Source: Gorsachius magnificus
Taxonomy: Eukaryota > Chordata > Aves > Pelecaniformes > Ardeidae
Direction: 5' to 3'
DNA length: 64,000 nt
Assembly (NCBI GenBank): GCA_034008185.1
Contig: CM067109.1
Location: 30,722,885-30,786,884 of the forward strand
Of this stretch, positions 11,340-22,870 are shown one piece after another. The position numbers and the translations under genes were made by a program. The stretch's first letter is position 1. Every line of letters begins with the position of its first letter. The notes under the pieces were generated by a model that had not been told where the DNA came from, ran no database searches, and saw only the letters and a program-made list of their open reading frames with translations.

Positions 11340-14302
11340 ATGTATACCCTTACCATGGTTTAGACACTCGATTTACGTAATGTATCTAAAAGCTTTGGTA
11401 ACATCTGGCTAGTAGAAATCACTTTGAAAGGACTTATAAATTGCTTTTGTTGCCATTAAAAATTTTAGACACATAATTAGGGACATTTTGGTTTCCTCAA
11501 GTGGTATTTTTTTATTCTTTTTTTAAATCTGAACTGAAATGCAACTAGTGAAATACCAAACATTGAATTCAGTAAAGAACTCTTCACTACATCAAATTGT
11601 TATCATCACAAATCAGTATATTGTTCAAATGAATCTGTCTAATTTTTGCTTAAATATTCACTAATGTTCAAAATAAATAAAAAAAAAATTTAAAAAAGCT
11701 GCATTGGGCCAGTCTTCCTGGTAAAGCTGAGTTCACTCAGAGGATATAAATGATCCTTCAGCCTTCACAAGCATAAATGACAAGATATGTGTATGTAAAA
11801 AATCAGGCATAATTTGAAAGCTGCTCTGCACATAATTACTGTAGGTGTACAGAAAGCTTTTGTACTTACAAAAGAATTCCTCCTGCTTTCATAGAGCTGC
11901 TGTGCAGGAAGGCAATATTAAAATCACTAACCGGTATATGGAAACAAACAAACCAAAATATGAAGCAGTCTCCAGGCTATTCTTCCTGCGTGTTTCTCAA
12001 TGCTTCTTGCCTTCTGTCTCCTAGATAGAGGCTTTTGATACTATTTTTTTTTCCTTGCTAAGGGTTAAACAGTTATTTGTGATTTAATAATAGATCAGAA
12101 ACTAATGCTGGTTTTGTGTATACTTATGCAATGCCAATGAACTCTAAGCACATTGGCAGATGTAAGTGGAAGGAATATTTGGCCAGCCACCTTGCAGGAA
12201 GTTTAAGATTGTCACCAGTTCCCTTCCAGTGCTGTACAACTGCTTTGGAAAAGGATGGTTCATCTGCAACACCAGATGAGGAGTGCACTGACACTGCTAT
12301 ATCTGTCTGCTAACCAGCTAATCGTGCCTTCTTTATCACAAATTTTCCAGGAAATAATCACACAAGACTGCTTCCATTTTACTTGCCACTTTCACATTTC
12401 TCTAGGATTTATAGAAGACACGGCTACAAAATGTCAGCGGTTATGTAGATAAGCATCTTAACTCATATGGGGAAGGAAATGTGAGCTATCTAAAGTGAGC
12501 CGAGGAATAGCTCAGAGCTCATTATGTTTTGCTGACTGCATTTGGAAAGAAGTGCTTTCAATCTGAAATGAGAGAAAAGAACAAAAGGTCTCCTCGCTCT
12601 TCACCAGGGTGAAGGCAGTGTGCATGTTTGAGCTCACTCTGAGATTCGCTCTGCAAGAGACTTCCTGGCTGGTTGGCCAAATCCCCCACAAACTTACTCA
12701 GTATTTTTGGGTCCTGTGGTAAAATGCAAATGGCTTATTTCAAGTAATCAAAGTGCTTTATTTGACTCACTTGTGGTTATCTTTGTCAACAGAACTTTTA
12801 CAACAACAGAAGTTAGTTTTGAAACAAAATGTTTAACTTCAGAAGAACCTACACAAAACATTTGATTGTTTTCAGCATTTTTTTCACACAAAATTTTTTA
12901 CTGAGTTCAGCTCAAAGAGTACACTGGGCTCCTACCAAGGCTTTTTTTCTGTGGAGGTGTTGGTTATAAAAGTCCCCAGTTCTACGACAGACAAGCAGCA
13001 GCAGCAGCAGCGACAACAAAAAGAAACTTTGTTCCCAGCAATGTAGAGCTTAAAAGACAGAAAAGTTAAGAACCATCTGTTTGGTACATTCATCTTGGCA
13101 ATGGCTTTTTACATCTTCCAGAGTCAAGCAGCTTAACATGGCAAAACACAACATGCTTTTGGACAGCACTTGCAGCCATTTTCTTGGGGTAATTCTTCCC
13201 TGTTGGGATGTCAGTGGGAAGACTGTTTAGCAGGTCATGAGAAGAGGGACCAAGAAAGCCTGCATCAGCCACTGCAGCATCCAAACAAGTGGAAATAATA
13301 AAAAGAAACATGAGTGTTGAGTGCTGTGAAGATATCACGTTTTTTCAGGAGTGATGGCATTTACAGTTTAAGGGCAACACAGCTATATTAACACCTTGTC
13401 ATGAGAAGGACTGAGTGAAGTGGATGCTGTAGCATCACCATAAATACTACATCCCCAAACATTATTTTCCTCAACAGATTTAAAGTTATTAAGTGGGAGA
13501 CTGATTTAATACTTTGGAAACTACACAGGTCATCTCTATCTTGATCCATTACTTAGCCTTCCTCTGCCCCTGAAATGGTACAATATTTCTGAGCCAAATT
13601 TTGAAGTTCTTACAGGTAGGTCCAAGATCCACTGACATCAGTGAGAGTCTTTGCTCTCAGAAGGCAACATTTAAATTGTATATTCCTCCTTGTACTGATC
13701 TTCAACAGCCTCATCTGGGACCTGATGCTCCACCAGAGGAAAACCAGTTTCCTAGTTAAAAAGATGCTAATGGAAAATAAAAGCAAGACATAAGTGCAAG
13801 ATTTGGCCAAGTCATATTTACCATTTTCAGGCATAGTAATGAAGACAGTGTAACTGCCAAAATAACCATTCCTAATATCTTCTGCCTGTATCCTTTATGT
13901 ACTGTGTGCAGCTTTTTCATAAAAAATATTTTCTTCAGTACCCAGCCTGCATTTTGACTAACTGCATGCAAATGACAGGAATAGAGATTCTAGAAAACTA
14001 ATAAAATTAAATTAACTTGGAGGCCACATCAGTCACCCTGTTGGTAGAGGAGAAAGCTAGGCAAATAGAATACTGAAATTCAGGGTATCCTTGGCTTTAC
14101 AGCAATTCATTCGATTCTATATAGGATGCTTTTCTCAAACCTCCATCTGGGCTGCTTCTATCTAACTTACCAAAACCAGAATTTTCCTATGAAAGTCACT
14201 GTGATGTGTGTAAAACATTTAAAACAAAGCAATGAAGCTAGGTCTGAAGAATAACAGATCACCAAGGAAGACATGTAAGATAGTCTTTATTCTAAAACCA
14301 AA
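11340..14302. other. Intergenic DNA between the second LTR and the CR1 at 14.3 kb
   Basis: AT-rich, no supported gene. Contains six AGC units at 12994-13011. Confidence 0.6.
12994..13011. repeat. Short AGC (CAG) repeat, six units
   Basis: Perfect for 18 nt. Not inside any supported reading frame. Confidence 0.8.
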
Positions 14303-14863
14303 TGGACCTCTGCCCCTCTACTCTGCTCTGGTGAGACCTCACTTGGAGTACTGCTTCCAGCTCTGGAGCCCTCAGCACAAGAAGGACATGGAACTGTTGG
14401 AGCAGGTCCAGAGGAGGGCTACTAAAATGATCCGAGGGCTGGAGCACCTCTCCTATGAGGACAGGCTGAGAGAGTTGGGCTTGTTCAGCCTGGAGAAGAG
14501 AAGGCTGCAAGGAGGCCTGATTGCGGCCTTTCAGTACTTAAAGGGGGCCTATAGGAAAGATGGGAAAAATCTTTTCAGTAGGGCCAGCTGTAACAGGACA
14601 AGGGGTAATGGTTTTAAACTAAACCAGGGTAGGTTTAGACTGGACATAAGGAAGAAATTCTTTACAATGACGGTGGTAAAACACTGGAAGGGGTTGCCCA
14701 GAGAGGTAGTGGAGGCCCCATCCCTGGAAACATTCAAGACCAGGTTGGATGGGGCTCTGAGCAACCTGATCTAGTTAGCAGTGTCCCTGCTGATTGCAGG
14801 GGGGTTGGACTAGATGGCCTCTAGGGGTCCCTTCCAACCCAAATCGTTCTATGATTCTATGAT
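14303..14863 (+). mobile_element. CR1 LINE, 5'-truncated 3' end with open C-terminal reading frame
   Basis: The + strand reads [50 protein letters not shown] and [20 protein letters not shown], the well-known C-terminal part of CR1 ORF2, open to a TAG at 14772-14774. The 3' end has GGTTGGACTAGATGGCCT and TTCCAACCC and stops with two ATTCTATG-type octamers, the CR1 hallmark. The 5' boundary near 14303 is approximate. Upstream codons in the same frame are not CR1. No poly-A tail or long target duplication, as expected for CR1. Confidence 0.93.
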
Positions 14864-17800
14864 AAGCAAGTCCAAGATAGAGTTTTAAACATGCATGTTG
14901 TATTTATGATCAGGTTCTCTTAAAAAATATAATCTTCCTGTTGTACTATTGTCAGATTGGTAAATCCTCAGCAATTTTGTCAAGAAACATAGTATTTTTT
15001 GTAGAGCAACATGCCAGTTTATACACTTGGAATGACACACTTCTGCAGAAGTCTGATATTGTTATTAGGTCTTGGAAAAAACCAACAATTTCAGCCCAAA
15101 CTTTATCCTCAATTTAAAAAAAAAAATACCAAGGCCAGCTCTTGATTTAAGATCACTTAAAGAAGTGTTTTTCCTCTAGAATTCCACTTGCCATGACATA
15201 TGTATTTTTAAGGATGTTATACCACTGACACTAGAATAGTGATAGATTTTCAGAGCAAAAACCTTTTCTTTTTCTCTAACTGAACCCAAGAATCACTCCC
15301 TCAGAAAAAATATACATTTTCTACTACACTGATGCATCTTGACAAAGACAGTACCAAAGGCTGTGAACAAGAAGAGAAAAGCAGAATGGAGTTGTGACCG
15401 CCACACTAGCAACACAGAACAGAACAAAGAACACTTAAGCACCCTATATCTGATGTGGGCCTGTCACAAATTACAGACGGGCAAGTGGGAGGCTGAATGC
15501 CTGGTCCCACTCATGTCAGTGGAATTTGTTCCCATGGCCTAACACCAAAATAACGTGTATAGATGTTATCCACACAGACGACGCAGTTTCATAAATGCAG
15601 GTGCATGTGACCAGCTCCTGTAAACACGGTTATTTGCTTTCGGTCTGGTCAGGGCAGCACAGGAGGTTGTACTAATCTGCTGAAACAACTTGAATTGGTT
15701 TCAGCTGAATTTGGATCATGACACCACCTATGGGACTATGAGAATGCACATGCACTATCAGATCCTCTCCCTTGCAATCGCAGGTAATTTTGTCATGATC
15801 TGTTCTTCCTAGAAATGCTTCTTTAAAGTTTTTAATGCAGAAACAGGCAATCAGGTGCTTCAGTTCCTTCTGACTGATTATAGGTATCTAATTAGCATGT
15901 ACCACACCAAGAACAGGGCAGGTTCCCCTCTTTTGCAGCTTCAGTTCACTTCCACTGCATACTCATTTTGGAAAACAAGCTCTTGTTCTAGATCTAGTAT
16001 CTTTATTTATCAAGGCCTGAAAAATGGGCTTCACATTCATGCTGTTGATTTTGTTGGAACTTAAGCACGTGCATACATCTTGCCGAACAAAGTCAAAGGC
16101 TAAGTGGGAACGGTGAATACAGACTTAGGTCCTGACCGCCAATAGCAAAATTTTCAAATTTTAAAGGAACAGACTTAGTTCCATATCACTGGATCATCCA
16201 GCCTCCCCCATCAACTTCATAAAAATGCAGATTGTTTAAAACAGCAGCTACACAAACTGCAATTATTTTTTTTTTTATAGACTACAGAAAATGTCGCCCA
16301 CAAACAGCAGTCTCTACCATGTTTTCTTAGATCAAAAAAAGTGGGCAAAGAATCAGATATGCATATACTTTTTTAAAAACTCAGAAGCCAAGAAAACAAA
16401 AAGGACCTCTACCTAAGTCAACTATACATATTACAATTTTCTGCCACAATCATGTTTACATACTGAATGCTTAAAAATGCTGATTTGAAAATGGAAGGAC
16501 TGTCAACCCATAAACAGGCCAGGAGCTGAAGGAGCTCATATAAATTTCAGTGAAGAAAGACTCCAGGGACTTGCTCTACAACTTACTGTACATTTGCTAG
16601 ATAGATGTTCTCCATGACGATATTTAATTACTTCATAGTAGTCTAATTCACTAAAATACGTCTATGAACAATCAGCCATAGTTCACATACTTGAAGTACA
16701 GGCGGGCTCGGTTTTTCCATGAAAAGAATAACCAACTGACAAATAAAAAGCTGCTTCTGGAGCCGAGTAATTTATATTTATTATTGAAAATAAGGAGTCC
16801 TATGCAACGATGCCACATTTAGTATGGTGTATTCAGCACATCAATACAAGACAATTATTTTTCTCTGCAGTCCGACATAGCAGTGATGTGATATATGGTG
16901 TAGGCCGCATTGGCTACATTTTAATTTAGAAGCCTGCTGGTCTGCAGACTGAATGGGTACAAATTGGAAATAGGCCAAGGAGTCAAGAGGAACAGACTGT
17001 GGCAAGTGAGGGAAAACCATTTCCAGGCCCTGCCCTTGCTGCGGATGTCCTCTGGCTGCTGCACCAGAAGGATCATCTGCAGCATGGAAAGGCAAGCATG
17101 GTGTGGCCAGCCCCACTGCCACGCACTCACATGGGGCTGTGGCTCTTGGGAGAGGAAAGGGGAAAGAGGGACCTCAGAGGGGAGCTAATCCTGGCAGCGG
17201 GAAGGACAGCTTTTTTGGTGGTGGACGGAGAGGTTGTGGATGGACACAGGTGCTGAGACCGCTGTGATGGTCCATGGGGTAGGGGGGTAATGTTCGTCAG
17301 GGACCTCATTTGGGAAACAAAACAGGCACTATGACAGACCAAACCTAAACTTCTTGGGCCTCAGTGGCTACAGGCAACTTCCAGTGGCTGAGAGTAAGTT
17401 CCCTGTCCGGTCTCCCCCACTTGCTCTTAAACTGCTTACAATATATCCAAGAGTTTTATAACCAGAATGCAAACTAGCAGATGAAAGCAGAATGATACTA
17501 ATGAATACATGTGAGTTACAAAATTATCTTCAAGTGATATCTCATTTTCCCATTAAATAGTAGGTCAAAAATATCTGTTGCCTCCTGGCAATGTAAGGAG
17601 AGTACCACCAGTTTGATGCTATCAACATGATCATTTTTTTCCCCCTTCCCCATCCAGAGCTTCCTGATCAATTTACCACATATGGTTTATCATTAAAATC
17701 TGGCAATCTTCAGTGAATTTACATTTTTGCATCTCAAGCCTGCTTAACTCCCTGAAAAACTGTAATACTTGCACTTAGTGCCCACATCATTGCTATTACC

Positions 17801-19097
17801 GATACAGCGCACACTCCTCTTATCACAGCGTTAACTAGCATAGAATTTTATTCCCAGTGGGGGTCAAATAGTTTACCATGTGAAATTACCAAAAATTATT
17901 TAAGACCATGAGATAACAGAGTTGCTGAAAATGGTTTCTAGCCTAAAAAAGATAAAGGCAGAAAACAGTATGAGTTAACATGGCTGCAAATCTTTGCTGC
18001 CTTCCAGCTGGTGAGGTTCCCTTCATTTTAAGATCCAGTGATTTTAAATGAGTGATGCTCTCCTCCAGTTTAAAAACAATTCCTGGACAGATTTTAATCT
18101 GTGAACACATAACAAGAATCAGCTAACACATTGCAGGCAGCATACAGAGCATTATTAAAAACTGACTAGGTACACAAACTTGTCATGACCAGAACAACTG
18201 ACTCTTGTGATATTTTGTCTTTTCCCTACAGCCCCAGAAGCTGCCACTGGGCTGGATCCAAATTCAGCTTTCAACTTCAGAATGTAAAAATAAAAAATAT
18301 AAAAAAAAAAAAAGGAAATTTTTGTGGTTGTGAGTGACATTTATGGGAGGAAATTCAACAGTTGTTTTATAAATCTCAAGAGCCTTCACCGGGGAGGTGT
18401 GCCCACCTTTCCTCCCTCTGCTACCTCCTGTTGAAATGAACTGCAAGCTCCTGTTGACTGATGGGTCTTGGATTGGGTATCCAAGCACCAAGAGGGCTGC
18501 TAAAGAGAACATGTTTTCACGTTCAAGCACTACAGACTTCCTTCTGCTATTATTATTAATAAGTCACTTTTTAACTCCAGCTTCACAAGTGAGTAGGTTT
18601 TCTGCATTCAGTATCACAGATGATGCCTGATCTCCAGCCCCACTATATCCTACATCAGATTTTCCTTTACTTTCTCAGACAGTATCTCAGCAATGGAGAA
18701 GTCATTAGCTTTTGGAAGGTAATCCAATTCCTTCACATAGCTATAAAGTGTAATAAAAATATCATTCTTAAAGCATGATGATGCTTACAACCGCGGAAGA
18801 ATGTCTGGATTTTTTTTAAGACTAAGAAATTGGTCCTGAACAAACTGACCACATCTCCACCAAAGTGAGTGACTTTTGCCCCTGAGGCTCTCCTGGACTG
18901 TGTGTACTAAAGGTGGGAAAGCTGCACAGTGATTCAGTGCTGTGGGCAAATATACAAGAAGGACTTATCTTAATCATCAGAAATTCCAGATGTAAAGGAG
19001 AAACGGGTAGGGTGACAGCAACCTATTACGGTAAGGCCTAGGACCTTCAGAGCAGATGGGGAAGCAGGAGAGCTACCCACCACCTTGTGTGTCAAGA
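14864..19097. other. Intergenic DNA with a GC-richer patch near 17 kb
   Basis: No supported gene. The stretch 16960-17330 is clearly richer in G and C than its surroundings and has overlapping open frames of 70-90 codons on both strands, none recognised. A tract of about 14 A bases lies at 18300-18313. Confidence 0.5.
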
Positions 19098-19790
19098 AGA
19101 ATCACAGAATCACAGAATGGTTGGGGTTGGAAGGGACCTCGGGAGATCATCTAGTCCAAACCCCCTGCTAAAGTAGGTTCACCTAGAGCAGGTTGCACAG
19201 GACATCATCAAGGCGGGTTTTGAATATCTCCAAAGAAGGAGACTCCACAACTCTCCTGGGCAGCCTCTTCCAGTGCTCTGTCACGCTCAGAGTAAAGTAG
19301 TTCTTCCTCATATTCACCTGAAACCTCTTATGCTTCAGTTTGTGGCCATTGCTCCTTATCCTGTTGCTGGGCACCACTGAGAAGAGTCTGGTTCCAGCCT
19401 CGTGACATCGACCCTTAAGATATTTGTGTTGATGAGATCCCCTCTCAGTCTTCTGTTCTTCAGGCTAAACAAGCCCAACTCTCTCAGCATTTCCTCACAG
19501 GGGAGATGCTCCAGTCCCCTCATCATCTTTGTTCCCCTCCTCTGGACTGTTTCTAGGAGTTCCTCATCTTTCTTGAACCAGGGAGCCCAGAACGGGACAC
19601 AGTACTCCAGGTGGGGTCTCACCAGGGCAGAGTAGAAGGGGAGGATAACCTCCCTTGACCTGCTGGCCACGCTCCTCTTAATGCACCCCAGGATACCATT
19701 GGCCTTCTTGGCAACAAGGGCACCCTGCTGGCTCATGGTCAGCTTGTCGTCCACCAGGACCAGGTCTCTCTCAGCAGAGCTGCTTTCCAG
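19098..19790 (-). mobile_element. CR1 LINE 3' fragment, decayed
   Basis: On the minus strand, [40 protein letters not shown] and [19 protein letters not shown] are CR1 ORF2, then a frameshift near 19400 is followed by KNYFTLSVTEHWKRLPRRVV. The 3' end on the + strand is ATCACAGAATCACAGAATGG then GTTGGAAGGGACCT, the CR1 terminal octamer repeat. The 5' limit is approximate. Confidence 0.93.
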
Positions 19791-21562
19791 CAGAAAGGAG
19801 GAATGGAGCTTATGGAAAGTCATTTTAGCAGATGGCTTAGGAACTGGATGTGATTTGTAACACCTGATTTCTACTGATCAAAGCACTTTCAGACCAGTCC
19901 TACATGTAGATACCTTCTTTCAGCAGCACCACATCTACTACCTGCTACCAGACAGCTACCGCATCTGCCGGCCATCTGGGTCCCATCTATGACCCTGATC
20001 TCCCTGGCCACAAAACAGACTGTGTCCAACTCTTGCAGATTCTTCCCAGATAGTACTTTTGGATATGTTTTTTCCTACCTATTCATATAACCCAAACTAT
20101 TCATATCTCAATTAATTCTAGTTCTGTTCTTGGCTTCAACAAATGCAATGTAGAATTGTGCCAATAGAAATAATTTCCCTCCCAGACTGTTGGTTTGTTT
20201 ATGTAACTCCTCCAGTTCAAGCCATCAAACATAAAAATTACTTGTTTGTGCTTTTGAATCCCTTCAGAGCCCACCACCACACTCCTCACACCCCTCACTC
20301 ACCATTAGATGGGGCCGGCCACCAACATTCACTTGTTACATCCGTGTAGAATTTCAGTATTATTTCATGTTCTGCCCACATGCATGGAATGGCAGCCTTT
20401 TAATAACCTGCCATCAGAAGATTATTGCACTGCCCATAATGCAAAAGGTCAAACATTAAAATTCTTCAGCAATCTTAATATGCCTATATTTGACACTTAT
20501 GATCAAGAGCTGCCAATATAAATTTGTAGCAAACCATATGCTTGTCTGGTTTGAGTCAGGTCCAGTGACATTTCCACCAGTTCCTGTAAGAGAAATTCCT
20601 GGCAAATGTTTTTCTCCACAACACACTCAATCTGAAACAATCTAGGTTATTGGGAAAAGAGGGAGCCTTGGAAGGCATCCAAATTACTCAATCATTCTGA
20701 CAGTTATGGGAGGCCAACTGCTGGAAAGATTTTGTGAGAGCTAAATGAAACTGTTCTAACAAGACATGTGTAAGCACAATGTGATTCTCCAGTACAGAGC
20801 AGGCCACAACCTTTAGGTGCCAAAGTATTACTTGCATGTTGAGCAGGATGTTCCCTTCTAGTCTGCCACTTTGTTTTGCTCATTTTTTTGCTCATTCATT
20901 TCCCTTGAATTCCTGGTAACAGTAACACACCAAGCATTGCTTCACTGGTGAAAGAAGTCAGGAATACATTACTGATCTATTTATAGGCACTGAGAGATGG
21001 TGACAGATCTGAGAACAGAACTTAAAACTTTCTTTTCCAGTTCTGCATGCAACACAAGAAAATTCTGCTTTTCCACAACCCCAGTCTTAACTGCAAGTTT
21101 TTACCTTCTTTCAACTTTGCTCCTTCTTGTGATCCCTGCCTAGTGTATTTGTCCTTACAGGAGTGGAACTGATCATGGGAATTAGAAAGATTTTAGGCAG
21201 CTAAAACTGCTAAGCAGATAAAAAGATCAGACAAGAGCAGCCTGATGTGCTACTGAGAACAAGTACCCTAATGGGAACAAACACAGGCCATACTCTGTTA
21301 TTTCCATTAGCTCTGGGTCAGCATAATAAATGTCACATATAATTTATTAATACCCAGCATTCACTTTACAGCACTTGAACATTAACATTGAATATGCTTT
21401 TTTAAAGTTTGTACAGAGTCCCAGAGAAGTTACTGGGTTCTCAACATGTAAGTGATCCCATTAAATAATAAAAATGTTTAAATGTGTATGCAAAAGAGAC
21501 AACACAATGAACTATTTATATTGTAACTGATTTTTCTGCCTGTTTAACTGTTAAACACCAGG
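19791..21562. other. Intergenic DNA, no gene seen
   Basis: AT-rich. Nothing beyond short open frames and a C/A-rich run near 20270-20300. Confidence 0.55.
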
Positions 21563-21965
21563 TCATACTTTGCAACACAGGTGCTCTAACAGTCCATGGC
21601 CAAGCATGGTTCCCCAGCTGCCAGGTAACTTCCCTACAGTGAAGGAGAGGAAGAGTGCTTTGGTCGTGACGTCCCAAATGGGGTTGTCCACTATTACCAA
21701 TAATGGCTCCATGCACTGCAAAGAACCTGCAAAAAATCCGTCTCCATATTTTAGAGGGTCTGAACAACTTGAAGACCTGTCCTCTTGAGCCAGGATCTCA
21801 TCCAAAGCATTGGTTGTTGTAAAACTTCCAAGGAAAACCGATGTTACTGTGAAATGGCCCTCCTTGCAATTGAATGAAATGGAGATTCTGGAGTTTGACA
21901 AGCTAGGGCATATTACTGAGAAAAAGCCGATACATTCTGAATGAGCTTTTTTTTTTTTTTACTCC
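21563..21965 (-). other. Unrecognised open reading frame of about 130 codons
   Basis: On the minus strand the frame is open from an A-tract near 21965 to a TGA after HLCCKV at about 21563. There is no ATG at the start; the first third includes KAHSECIGFFSVICPSLSNS and ISISFNCKEGHF, the rest includes TTNALDEILAQEDRSSSCSD, PLKYGDGFFAGSLQCMEPLL and FLSFTVGKLPGSWGTMLGHG. The amino-acid make-up is balanced and protein-like, with several Cys and no low complexity, and the segment is less AT-rich than its flanks. It could be an exon, a retrocopy or part of an uncharacterised repeat. I do not recognise the family. An internal ATG is at the M of QCMEP. Confidence 0.3.
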
Positions 21966-22529
21966 AGAAGCAGTACTTGTTGGTTCATGAAGTATCTGAA
22001 ACAACAAGCTAAGTTTGTCATCTGCAGCTTGTCACTCATCTACTGGTTTTTGAACGTTTTTTTAAGATACACTTAAAAACCAGGACAGGGATTGCAAAAG
22101 GTTTGCCTGTGTTTTCTTCCCAGATTAATACGTTGCCAGCTAACTAAGAGTATGATGAAGCCAGTGACTTGCTCTCTGATGTTTACAGTTATCCCAAGCT
22201 GCCTACAACTCAAGAAATAATCAGCCTTCGTGGTTGTTTATCAAAGCAGTCAAAACATGAAGTCATATAAAAATTATTTTTCGTTTTCTAAATAAGAGCA
22301 CCTACACAGCTTAGCATTTATGCATGCCTATATCTACATTGCTTATGTAGAAATTTTTCCTTCCCATTACAATCTTATCTTTGCAACTGTTTCCTTTTTA
22401 ATTATACCCAAACTAAAGACCTAGAAAATCAAGGAGTGTGGGGGGGGTGGAACCTGACGGACAGATGGGGAAGGTGGGGGGGAACCAGGTTGGATCAGGA
22501 TTAGTTGTTTGCTGCTTTTTGCAGTGAAA

Positions 22530-22870
22530 GAACTAAGGGGAATAAGATGGAGTTAGCAAGCAGCCAGCCTCAAAGCAAGCAGGAGGAGGTAGCTGTGAGC
22601 AGGTAATCTGCAGAACTCCTTGCCATGGGATACTGCAGATGCCAAAAATGTAGATGCATTCAAAAGAGGCCAGGCAGATTCATGAAAGACAAATCCACTG
22701 TTCAATATCTCAGGACAATTAGAAACCACCTTTGCCTCAGATAATCCATTAATTTCAAATTGGTAAAGGCTGAGAAAATATTTCAGAGGAAGTATCGGAT
22801 ATACTTGCTGTGTTTCACTTTTCCTTGACATCTGCCTTTGGCTACTTCCATCAGATCTAACAGAGCTATT
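22530..22870 (+). mobile_element. Ancient CR1-like LINE 3' fragment
   Basis: The + strand runs GGGGAATAAGATGGAGTTAG, then AACTCCTTGCCATGGGATAC, GCAGATGCCAAAAATGTAGA and GGCAGATTCATGAAAGACAA. This is the order of an old CR1-type 3' region shared by reptiles and birds (known consensus: AACTCATTGCCACAGGATG, GGATGCCAAAAG, TTCAAAAAGGGATTAGACAAA). No intact reading frame; limits approximate. Confidence 0.6.

Noticed and set aside
12994..13011. CAG-type repeat as a possible polyglutamine exon
   Set aside because: Only six units and no surrounding reading frame with coding features.
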